Translations under genes and position numbers: made by a program
The notes under the pieces: generated by a model
Seen by the model: only the letters and a program-made list of their open reading frames with translations
Told to the model about the DNA's origin: nothing
Databases searched by the model: none
Assembly: GCF_019511645.1 (NCBI RefSeq)
Contig: NZ_JAEUAX010000003.1
Coordinates: forward strand, 310,001-374,000
Reading direction: 5' to 3'
Source: Microbacterium ureisolvens
Lineage (GTDB): Bacteria; Actinomycetota; Actinomycetes; Actinomycetales; Microbacteriaceae
DNA: 64,000 bases
Shown: positions 9,071 to 15,450 of the stretch, in pieces
Layout: each line of letters begins with the position of its first letter
Numbering within the stretch: the stretch's first letter is position 1

Positions 9071-9108
9071 CGAACGCCCTGGGTCTCTGACGAGACCCAG
9101 GGCGTTCG
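9071..9108. terminator. bidirectional hairpin between usp and padR
   Basis: A perfect 17-base-pair stem (9071-9087 with 9092-9108, left arm CGAACGCCCTGGGTCTC) closes a 4-base loop TGAC. It sits between convergent genes: 6 bases after the usp stop and 18 before the padR stop. There is no T-tract on either side, as is common for actinobacterial terminators. Confidence 0.85.
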
Positions 9109-9126
9109 ACGGACGGATGCTGCAGC

Positions 9127-9735
9127 TCAGCCGCGCAGCGCGCGTGTCACGTCGCGCGCCACCCGGTCGAGCTCGCTCGCGAGCTGGTCGACGACGGCCG
9201 CGGCGAGCTCGCCGCCGCGGGCGACGTGGACGCGGACGTCGCCGCGCACGTTCGCGCGGAACTCGTTCACGAGGGCGTCGACGCGCTGCACCTGCTCGCG
9301 GCTGCGCACGCGGGGGTCGTCCTCGCGCGAGGGCTGCGGCGTGGACTCGCGTTCGTCGCGCGACGCGGCGGCGAGGTCCGCGCGGAGGCTCTTCATCGCC
9401 TCGCGGACGCTCCCGCGCACCTCGTCGGCGATGAGCCGCACGGAGTCCGCGAGGCCCGCCTCGATGCCCTCGAGCTCACCCGCGCGCGACTGCACCTCGG
9501 CGTGGCCGGCCTCGGTGATCGCGTACACGGTCTTGCGTCCGTCGACGGTCTTGGTCACGAGGCCCTCCTCTTCGAGCTTCGCCAGCCGCGGGTAGATGGT
9601 GCCGGCGCTCGGGGTGTAGGTGCCCCCGGTGCGGTCCGACAGGGCCTGCATGATGTCGTACCCGTGGCGGGGCCCTTCATCGAGCAGGTTCAGCAGGTAC
9701 AGGCGCAGGTCGCCGTGCGAGAAAACGGGGGCCAT
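9127..9735 (-). CDS. PadR family transcriptional regulator
   Basis: 202 residues. The N-terminal winged helix is a clear PadR domain (HGDLRLYLLNLLDEGPRHGYDIMQALSDRT, then GTIYPRLAKLEEEGLV and the wing VDGRKTVYAITEAG). The rest is a long predicted helical region (about 85-200), longer than in the short PadR class and probably the dimerisation part. It follows the DUF4097 gene by three bases, so the two form an operon. Two CG-ATATAT-CG palindromes in the operon promoter are likely its own operators, which would make it an autorepressor. Confidence 0.9.
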   Translation of the reverse strand: MAPVFSHGDLRLYLLNLLDEGPRHGYDIMQALSDRTGGTYTPSAGTIYPRLAKLEEEGLVTKTVDGRKTVYAITEAGHAEVQSRAGELEGIEAGLADSVRLIADEVRGSVREAMKSLRADLAAASRDERESTPQPSREDDPRVRSREQVQRVDALVNEFRANVRGDVRVHVARGGELAAAVVDQLASELDRVARDVTRALRG

Positions 9736-9738
9736 GGT

Positions 9739-10722
9739 TCACAGCCCTTCTCGGTCGAAGCCGGCCGTCGCTTCACCGGCGGCCGCTTCGTCGACGCCGG
9801 CAGCCGGGGCTGACGCCGGCTGGGCCGACGCCTCGGCCGGAGCCGACGCCGGACCCGACGCCGGGGCGTCGACGGACGGCGGGGGCGCAGCATCCGTCAC
9901 CGGAGTGGCCGCGCGGCGCAGCACGGTGATGTCGCCCGAGACGCTGTGGGCGCGCACGTCGGCGAAGCTGCCGCTGAGCTCGCCGACCGAGCCGGCGTAG
10001 TTGGTGGTGCGGCCGGTGCCGTTGCCGGAGCGCACGACGCCGTCGATCTGGACCTTGCCGCTGACGCTGCGGATGACATAGTTGGCCGGGTGGCCCTCGT
10101 CGAGGCGCACCGTCGAGGTGCCGCTGACGGTGTTGAGGCCGACCGACAGGATGTCGCCGGTCGAGTCCACGAGCACGGATCCCGAGACGGTGTCGATGGT
10201 GGCCTTGCGGAGCGTTCCGGTGGCGGCCACGTCGCCCGAGACGCTGTTGGCGTTGAGGGCTCCGACGAGTTCGCGCACCTGCACGTCGCCGGAGACGGCG
10301 TTGACCGAGAGGTCGCCGGCGAGACCGTCGACGATGATGTCGCCCGACACGGTGTTGAGCGAAGCGCCGGCCCGCAGGCCCGACACGAGGGCGCTCGCGC
10401 TGACGACGCCGAGGGTCAGGGCCACGTCGCGCGGGACTGCGACGCTGATCTCGGCCTTGGGGCCCGAGGCGCCGAAGTTGCGGAACACCTCGAGGAAGTT
10501 GTCCCAGCGAAGCTGCGGGTGGTCGATCTCGACGTGGTCGTCGGCGACCTCGATGCGGAGGTCCTTGACGGTGACCTCGTGCACCTCGATGCGGATGCCG
10601 GGCTCGTCGTGGGCGATGACGTCGACCTGCCCGCCGACGAGGCCGATCTTGAGCGTGCGCGCGGTCTCGATGTCGATGACGCGCGTCTCGCCCGGGTGGA
10701 TGATCCACTTCTCCAGGGTCAT
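9739..10722 (-). CDS. DUF4097-type beta-repeat protein
   Basis: 327 residues with no signal peptide. From about residue 105 to 265 it is built of repeating strands with the motif (N)(S/T)VSGD/xV (SLNTVSGDIIVDG, VNAVSGDVQV, NANSVSGDVAATG, IDTVSGSVLVD, GLNTVSGTSTVRL, IRSVSGKVQIDG, AHSVSGDITVLR), the hallmark of DUF4097 beta-helix or adhesin-like domains. The last 55 residues are Ala/Pro-rich and disordered. These genes often pair with PadR regulators and are linked by some to envelope stress, but the function is not established. GGAG lies ahead of the ATG. Confidence 0.88.
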   Translation of the reverse strand: MTLEKWIIHPGETRVIDIETARTLKIGLVGGQVDVIAHDEPGIRIEVHEVTVKDLRIEVADDHVEIDHPQLRWDNFLEVFRNFGASGPKAEISVAVPRDVALTLGVVSASALVSGLRAGASLNTVSGDIIVDGLAGDLSVNAVSGDVQVRELVGALNANSVSGDVAATGTLRKATIDTVSGSVLVDSTGDILSVGLNTVSGTSTVRLDEGHPANYVIRSVSGKVQIDGVVRSGNGTGRTTNYAGSVGELSGSFADVRAHSVSGDITVLRRAATPVTDAAPPPSVDAPASGPASAPAEASAQPASAPAAGVDEAAAGEATAGFDREGL

Positions 10723-10759
10723 GACTGCTTCTCCTGCGGTCTCTAGGGGTGATCCGTAT

Positions 10760-10811
10760 CGCGATATATCGCGTGATACGAGAGTAACACGATATATCGC
10801 GTCTGTGTCAA
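10760..10811 (-). promoter_or_regulatory. promoter with two PadR-type operators
   Basis: On the minus strand a perfect -35 TTGACA (10811-10806) is followed after 19 bases by TACTCT (10786-10781). One palindrome (core CGATATATCG, 10790-10799) sits in the spacer; a second, the perfect 14-mer CGCGATATATCGCG (10760-10773), covers the likely start of transcription. Centres are 28 bases apart. The placement fits repression of the DUF4097-padR operon by its own PadR; that assignment is inference. Confidence 0.8.
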
Positions 10812-10841
10812 CAGCGTGGTCGTCGATGTTCAGGTTCTTCC

Positions 10842-10914
10842 GGGTTTGGGGCGCACGGCGACCGTTTGGGCGCCCGTCGCGCGCCCCAACAGCGTGCGAT
10901 GCGCCCCAAAACCC
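10842..10914. repeat. nested inverted repeat between divergent promoters
   Basis: GGGTTTGGGGCGCA (10842-10855) pairs with TGCGCCCCAAAACCC (10900-10914), one base bulged. Inside, a second pair (TTTGGGCGC near 10865 and GCGCCCCAAC near 10881) repeats the same motif, giving a cruciform-like nest. It lies between the PadR-controlled promoter and the MerR promoter. Purpose unknown. Confidence 0.6.
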
Positions 10915-10936
10915 AGAAGGGGACGGATGCTGCGGC

Positions 10937-10967
10937 TTGACCTTGACGCAGCGTCAACCTTTAGCGT
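10937..10967 (+). promoter_or_regulatory. MerR-type promoter with 19-base spacer
   Basis: -35 TTGACC (10937-10942) and -10 TAGCGT (10962-10967) are separated by 19 bases, the over-long spacing that MerR proteins correct by twisting DNA. The spacer carries the perfect dyad TTGACGCAGCGTCAA (10943-10957). It drives the MerR gene at 11004, so autoregulation is expected. Confidence 0.85.
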
Positions 10968-11003
10968 GGTCAGCGACGACGAAGAGAACGGAAGGAGGTC
11001 GTC

Positions 11004-11786
11004 ATGGATGACGAGCGGGAGTGGTCGATCCAGCAGATCGCGAAGCTCGCCGGCACGACGAGCCGGACGCTGCGCCACTACGACGACATCGGTCTGCTCC
11101 CGCCGTCGAGCATCGGCCGCAACGGCTACCGGTACTACGGCCGTGCCGCACTCGTACGGCTGCAGCGCATCCTGCTGCTGCGCGAACTGGGGCTCGGACT
11201 GCCGCAGATCGCGGCGGTGATCGAGCGCGAGACCGGAGAGGTGCCCGCCCTCGAGGCGCACCTCGCGTGGCTCCGGCAGGAACAGGATCGGCTGGCGCGG
11301 CAGATCGCGTCGGTCGAGAACACGATCAGTGCAGTGAGAGGAGGTGAACGACTGATGGCAGAGAACATGTTCGACGGCTTCGATCACACGCAGTACAAGG
11401 ACGAGGTCGAGCAGCGCTGGGGTAAGAAGGCGTACGCCGACAGCGACCGCTGGTGGCGCTCGATGAGCGCCGACGAGAAGTCCGCGTGGCAGCAGCGCGC
11501 CTCGGACCTCGGCCGTGACTGGATCGCAGCGGCGGAATCCGGGATCGCTCCCGACAGCGAACAGGCCCAGGCGGTCGCGAAGCGGCATGTCGAGTGGCTG
11601 GCCGGCATCCCCGGCACCCCTGCGGCGGCGCCCGGCGGCGACGTGAGGGGCTACGTGATCGGCCTCGGCGAGATGTACGTCGCCGACCCGCGGTTCGGCG
11701 CGAACTATGCGACGAGCCAGGGCGGCACGCACGGCCCCGAGTTCGTGCGTGACGCGCTCCGCGTGTACGCGGAGACGAACCTGTAG
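11004..11786 (+). CDS. MerR family regulator with TipAS domain (TipAL-like)
   Basis: 260 residues. N-terminal MerR helix-turn-helix and wing (WSIQQIAKLAGTTSRTLRHYDDIGLLPPSS, NGYRYYGRAALVRLQRILLLRELGLGLPQI), a dimerisation coiled coil about 80-115, then a TipAS-type drug-binding domain (MFDGFDHTQYKDEVEQRWGKKAYADSDRWW ... GLGEMYVADPRFGANYA). TipAL-type activators bind thiopeptides or other amphipathic drugs in that domain. AAGGAGG precedes the ATG. An internal ATG near residue 118 could yield a free TipAS protein, as in Streptomyces tipA. Targets other than itself are not evident nearby. Confidence 0.9.
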   Translation: MDDEREWSIQQIAKLAGTTSRTLRHYDDIGLLPPSSIGRNGYRYYGRAALVRLQRILLLRELGLGLPQIAAVIERETGEVPALEAHLAWLRQEQDRLARQIASVENTISAVRGGERLMAENMFDGFDHTQYKDEVEQRWGKKAYADSDRWWRSMSADEKSAWQQRASDLGRDWIAAAESGIAPDSEQAQAVAKRHVEWLAGIPGTPAAAPGGDVRGYVIGLGEMYVADPRFGANYATSQGGTHGPEFVRDALRVYAETNL

Positions 11787-11812
11787 ATCGGAACCTGAAG
11801 CACACCAGACGG

Positions 11813-11848
11813 ACGGATGCCGCGGCCACCGGTGGCCGCGGCATCCGT
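11813..11848. terminator. bidirectional hairpin after merR
   Basis: A perfect 36-base palindrome (each arm 18 bases, left ACGGATGCCGCGGCCACC) with no spacer beyond the turn. It lies between the convergent MerR gene and the small membrane protein. The outer part is the recurring ACGGATGCC/GGCATCCGT element. Confidence 0.85.
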
Positions 11849-11868
11849 GCGTCAGATGGGTGCAGGGG

Positions 11869-12033
11869 TCAGGTGCCTCGTCCGCCGCTGATGACCCGGA
11901 ACAGGAAGGCGATCAGGGCGATGACACCGACGATGATGGCCACCCACAGCAGCCAGCTCAGCGCCGAATTGAGGCCGCCGACGATCGCAAGGATGATCGC
12001 GACGACGATGATGATGATCAGGGCGAGGTTCAT
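11869..12033 (-). CDS. 54-residue two-pass membrane protein
   Basis: Only 54 residues: two hydrophobic helices (LALIIIIVVAIILAIVGG and LLWVAIIVGVIALIAFLF) joined by a short NSALS turn, ending in a basic-Gly tail RVISGGRGT. AAGGAG stands eight bases before the ATG. An in-frame read-through continues far upstream, but the Shine-Dalgarno and the clean hydrophobic start support the short form. Function unknown. Confidence 0.75.
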   Translation of the reverse strand: MNLALIIIIVVAIILAIVGGLNSALSWLLWVAIIVGVIALIAFLFRVISGGRGT

Positions 12034-12246
12034 AGGAGCTTCTCCTTCTTCGTCGTCGATGCATGTGATGCATCGCGTGCCTCGTGGGCACACCTCGACA
12101 GTGGCACCGGGCCTTCGGCGTCCGTAGGGGGTTGACGACGCCGGTTTTGCGGTGATACGCCGGGCCGACCGGCGTTGCGCTAGGGCGATCCGACGGGTGC
12201 TGTCAACCCCCGTGAGCGTTCCGCGCCGCATCCGTAGCTTCCCGGT

Positions 12247-13131
12247 ATGAGCACATCCGCGACCGATCCGACGACCGCTCACCACGAAGAGGGCTTCCCT
12301 GCGCAGCAGCAGGAGCAGCCGGGCGTCACCGACGAGACGCGTCCCGAACCGGACCACGGCGAACAGTCGTACCGGGGCTCCGGGCGCCTCGACGGTCGGC
12401 GGGCCCTGATCACGGGCGGTGACTCCGGCATCGGCCGGGCCGTGGCGATCGCGTTCGCGCGCGAGGGTGCGGATGTGGCACTGACCTACATGCCCGAGGA
12501 GCAGAAGGACGCGGACGAGACCGCGCGCTGGATCACCGAGGCAGGTGCGCGCGCACTGTCTTTGGAAGGCGACCTGCGCGAGGAGGAGTTTTGCGCCGAG
12601 ATCGTCGAGCGCGCCGTAGCCGAGTTCGGCGGGCTCGATCTTCTCGTGCTCAACGCGGCGTATCAGAAGGACCGCGAGGGTCTGGACAAGCTCGAGACCG
12701 CCGAGATGGAGCGGGTGTTCCGCACCAACCTCTTCGCGCAGATCTTCACCGCCCGCGCCGCGATCCCCCACCTGGAGCCCGGAGCGTCGATCATCGTGAC
12801 CACCTCGATCCAGGCCTTCAACCCATCGCCCGGGCTCATCGACTACGCCATGACGAAGGCGGCGCAGGTCGCCTTCGTCAAGGCGCTCGCGCAGGAGCTC
12901 GGCGAGAAGGGGATCCGTGTGAACGGTGTCGCCCCCGGCCCGATCTGGACCCCGCTCATCCCCGCCACCGGCTGGGATGCAGAGCGCCTCGAGTCGTTCG
13001 GACAGGACACGCCGCTCGGTCGCGCAGGGCAGCCCGCCGAACTCGCCGGCGCGTACGTCTACCTCGCGAGCGACGAGGCGTCGTACACCTCGGGGGCGAT
13101 CCTGCCGGTCACCGGGGGCAAGGGCCTGTGA
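12247..13131 (+). CDS. short-chain dehydrogenase/reductase
   Basis: 294 residues. A hydrophilic 48-residue leader precedes the Rossmann domain, as in the general-stress-protein-39/YghA branch. Cofactor loop ALITGGDSGIGRAVA (TGxxxGxG), structural LVLNAAY, and catalytic Ser ... Tyr-AMT-Lys (TTSIQAFN then DYAMTKAA) are all present; the end YLASDEASYTSGAILPVTGG is standard. It should be an NAD(P)-dependent oxidoreductase of unknown substrate. TAGCTT ends six bases before the ATG, so probably leaderless. The next gene follows after 45 bases. Confidence 0.9.
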   Translation: MSTSATDPTTAHHEEGFPAQQQEQPGVTDETRPEPDHGEQSYRGSGRLDGRRALITGGDSGIGRAVAIAFAREGADVALTYMPEEQKDADETARWITEAGARALSLEGDLREEEFCAEIVERAVAEFGGLDLLVLNAAYQKDREGLDKLETAEMERVFRTNLFAQIFTARAAIPHLEPGASIIVTTSIQAFNPSPGLIDYAMTKAAQVAFVKALAQELGEKGIRVNGVAPGPIWTPLIPATGWDAERLESFGQDTPLGRAGQPAELAGAYVYLASDEASYTSGAILPVTGGKGL

Positions 13132-13176
13132 CACCCGCACCCGCCACGGCGGGAGCGATCAGGGAAGGAGGAAGCG

Positions 13177-13443
13177 ATGCCCGCAGGACGCGGATCGAAC
13201 CTGAAGGATCGCGACATGTACGAGGAGCTCCGCAAGGAGGGTGCCTCGAAGGAGAAGGCGGCGCGCATCTCGAACGCCGCGGCGAGCCAGGGCCGCAAGA
13301 AGGTCGGCAGGCGTGGTGGCAACGCGAAGGATTACGAGGACCGGACGGTCCCGGAGCTGCGCAAGCGCGCGAAGGAGCTCGGACTGAGGGGCTACTCGGG
13401 CAAGAAGAAGTCCGAGCTCATCTCGATGATCCGCAACCACTGA
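13177..13443 (+). CDS. small Rho_N/DUF7218-type protein
   Basis: 88 residues, strongly basic. The first half (GSNLKDRDMYEELRKEGASKEKAARISNAAA) is the pattern seen in small actinobacterial DUF7218 proteins; the second half (YEDRTVPELRKRAKELGLRGYSGKKKSELISMIR) is a SAP/Rho_N helix-extended-helix fold that binds nucleic acid in other proteins. GGAGGAAGCG precedes the ATG. It lies between a stress-type SDR and topoisomerase IB on the same strand. Confidence 0.8.
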   Translation: MPAGRGSNLKDRDMYEELRKEGASKEKAARISNAAASQGRKKVGRRGGNAKDYEDRTVPELRKRAKELGLRGYSGKKKSELISMIRNH

Positions 13444-13515
13444 GACCGGGGGAGACTCGGCCGGCGGGTAACCCGAGCCCGTCGGCCGACCCCACGACCC
13501 CGGTAGCGTGAACGG

Positions 13516-14568
13516 ATGCCGAAGCTCGTCCGCGTCCGTCCCTACGAGGACCCCGGCTTCCGTCGGCTGCGCGCAGGCTCGGGCTTCCGGTACGTCGACG
13601 CCAAGGGCCGCCCGCCCGGACCCCGCCACCTCGCGCGCATCCAGGCGCTGGTGATCCCGCCCGCGTGGAAGGACGTGTGGATCAGCACGCGACCCGACGG
13701 TCACATCCAGGCGGTCGGTGTGGACGACGCCGGCCGCAGGCAGTACATCTATCACCCCGACTGGACCGCGGGCCGGGATCGCGGCAAGTTCGCGCGGGCG
13801 CTGGCGCTCGCCGAGGCGCTGCCGCGGGCTCGCGCGCGGGTGACGACATCGATCCGCCGCGAGGTTCTCGACCGCGAACGCGTGCTCGCCGTCGCCTTCC
13901 GGCTCCTCGATGAGGCCGCGCCGCGCATCGGCTCCGAGCGTTACCTCGCTGCGCACGGCAGCCGGGGGCTCACGACTCTGCAGCGACGGGATGCTGCGGT
14001 GGAGGCATCCATCGTCACCTTCGCGTTTCCCGGGAAGAGCGGCAAGCACCAGATGCTCGAGCTCGACGACGCCGACCTCGCCGCCGCCATCGAGCTGCTC
14101 GCCACGGGACGCCCGCGGTCGCCGCTGCTCGCGTGGCAGCGCGGGAGCCGGCGGGTGCCGCTGACCCCGGCCGAGGTGAACGCCTACGTGCGGTCGCTGA
14201 CGGGCGGCAGGTTCACCGCCAAGGACTTCCGGACGCTCCGCGGCACGATCCTCGCCGCTGAGGCGCTCGCGCGCATCGGCACCGTCGACACCAAGACCGA
14301 GCGCAAGCGCGCCGAGGTGCTCGCCGTGCGCGCGACCGCCGAGGCGCTCGGCAACACGCCGTCCGTCGCGCGCGGCTCGTACATCGACCCGCGGGTCTTC
14401 GCCCGGTACGCCGACGGGCACCTCCTCGACCTCTCCAAGACAGGCGAGTCCGCGATCCGGGCGCTGCTGCTGAAGCCCGCACGGCGAGGCGGCGAGCCCG
14501 AGCTCGCGGAGGAGGTCGAGCTCGTGGAGGAGGTCGAGCTCGCGGAGGAGGTCGAGCTCGCGGAGTAG
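13516..14568 (+). CDS. DNA topoisomerase IB
   Basis: 350 residues, poxvirus-like bacterial type IB enzyme, relaxing supercoils by a 3'-phosphotyrosyl intermediate. N-terminal domain: GFRYVDAKGRPPGPRHLARIQALVIPPAW, DVWISTRPDGHIQAVG, GRRQYIYHP. Catalytic domain: GLTTLQRRDA, FPGKSGKHQM, TAKDFRTLRGT (Arg) and nucleophile region RGSYIDPRVF (Tyr). The tail after about residue 325 is an acidic tandem repeat (ELAEEV). TAGCGT ends six bases before the ATG, so probably leaderless. crcB starts nine bases after the stop. Confidence 0.93.
   Translation: MPKLVRVRPYEDPGFRRLRAGSGFRYVDAKGRPPGPRHLARIQALVIPPAWKDVWISTRPDGHIQAVGVDDAGRRQYIYHPDWTAGRDRGKFARALALAEALPRARARVTTSIRREVLDRERVLAVAFRLLDEAAPRIGSERYLAAHGSRGLTTLQRRDAAVEASIVTFAFPGKSGKHQMLELDDADLAAAIELLATGRPRSPLLAWQRGSRRVPLTPAEVNAYVRSLTGGRFTAKDFRTLRGTILAAEALARIGTVDTKTERKRAEVLAVRATAEALGNTPSVARGSYIDPRVFARYADGHLLDLSKTGESAIRALLLKPARRGGEPELAEEVELVEEVELAEEVELAE
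14500..14568 (+). repeat. 18-base tandem repeat in topoisomerase tail
   Basis: Nearly four copies of GAGCTCGCGGAGGAGGTC (from 14500, 14518, 14536 and a last partial unit at 14554 ending in the stop codon) encode ELAEEV repeats. One unit has GTG in place of GCG. Replication slippage is the likely origin; copy number may vary between strains. Confidence 0.85.
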
Positions 14569-14577
14569 CGTGAAGGG

Positions 14578-14991
14578 ATGCCGCAGCCCGTCGATCCCCG
14601 GATCCTCGGGGTCACGGTGGCCGGCGGCGCGATCGGCGTGCTCGCCCGCGGGCTCGTGCTCGACCCGGTGGCGGATCCGACGGCTGTGCCGTGGGTGACG
14701 CTCGGGATCAACGTGGTCGGCTCGCTGATCCTCGGAGTCGTCGTGGGCTGGCTCGACGACCGCCGCCCGGTCCTCCGCTCGTTCCTCGGCACGGGGATCA
14801 TGGGCGGCTTCACGACCTACAGCGCCTTCGCGGTGGCCACGGCGCTCTGGGTCGCGACGCCGTGGCTCGCGGCGGGGCTGGCCGCAGCATCCGTCATCGC
14901 GGGTGTCGGCGGCGCGGTCGTGGGATTGTTCATCGGGCGCCGGATCGCCGACCGGCCGGGCGAGATCGAATACCCGGAGGACGCCGAGTGA
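14578..14991 (+). CDS. crcB: fluoride channel subunit CrcB/Fluc (first)
   Basis: 137 residues, four membrane helices. GGAIGVLARGLV near the start, GINVVGSLILGVVVG, and GTGIMGGFTTYSAFAVA in helix three are Fluc hallmarks: the conserved Asn and the TTYS/TTFS break that lines the fluoride pore. It exports toxic fluoride passively. The -10 TAGCGT (14566-14571) overlaps the topoisomerase TAG stop and ends six bases before the ATG, so this gene can also start its own leaderless message. Its stop overlaps the second crcB by GTGA. Confidence 0.93.
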   Translation: MPQPVDPRILGVTVAGGAIGVLARGLVLDPVADPTAVPWVTLGINVVGSLILGVVVGWLDDRRPVLRSFLGTGIMGGFTTYSAFAVATALWVATPWLAAGLAAASVIAGVGGAVVGLFIGRRIADRPGEIEYPEDAE

Positions 14992-15359
14992 GCCCGTGGC
15001 TGCTGCTCGCCGCGCTCGCGGGCGGAGTGGGAGCAGGGCTGCGGTATCTCGTCGACCGGTGGCTCACGCCCGCCGCGGGCGTGCGGTTCCCGGTCGGGAT
15101 CCTCGTGGTGAACGTCTCGGGCTCGTTCGTACTCGGCGTGATCACCGGGCTGGGCGCGGCCATCGCACCCGAGCTGTCGCTCGTGCTCGGGCTGGGCCTG
15201 CTCGGCGGCTACACGACGTTCAGCACGGTGTCGGTCGAGACCGTGCTGCTCGCTCAGCGCAAGCGCTGGCGGCACGCCGCGCTGAACCTCTTCGGCACGC
15301 TCGCGCTCGCCGCCGTCGCGGCCGGTCTTGGGCTGCTGCTCGGGGGAGCGGTTTCATGA
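14988..15359 (+). CDS. crcB: fluoride channel subunit CrcB/Fluc (second)
   Basis: 123 residues, four helices. VGAGLRYLVDRW, NVSGSFVLGVITGL and LLGGYTTFSTVSVETV match the Fluc family. The GTG start shares bases with the TGA of the first crcB, so the two are translationally coupled. Paired crcB genes usually make opposite-topology subunits of a heterodimeric channel; the different charge patterns of the two proteins (Arg/Asp loops in the first, RKRWRH in the second) fit that. Confidence 0.92.
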   Translation: MSPWLLLAALAGGVGAGLRYLVDRWLTPAAGVRFPVGILVVNVSGSFVLGVITGLGAAIAPELSLVLGLGLLGGYTTFSTVSVETVLLAQRKRWRHAALNLFGTLALAAVAAGLGLLLGGAVS

Positions 15360-15382
15360 GAGCCGCATGAAATACTGAAACG

Positions 15383-15400
15383 CGATACATCTTCGTATCG
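15383..15400. promoter_or_regulatory. inverted repeat upstream of RND exporter
   Basis: CGATAC and GTATCG are inverted around six bases (ATCTTC). It lies 50 bases before the GTG of the RND gene, where an operator would be expected. No regulator gene is adjacent, so this is only a candidate site. Confidence 0.4.
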
Positions 15401-15450
15401 TCCGGGCTCCCGCCCTCCCCCTGCATCACCACACCAGCGAAGGCCTCCGT

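Noticed and set aside
14500..14568. tandem repeats as a CRISPR array (also 61905-61976)
   Set aside because: Units are contiguous and translated, without spacers; simple slippage or duplication.
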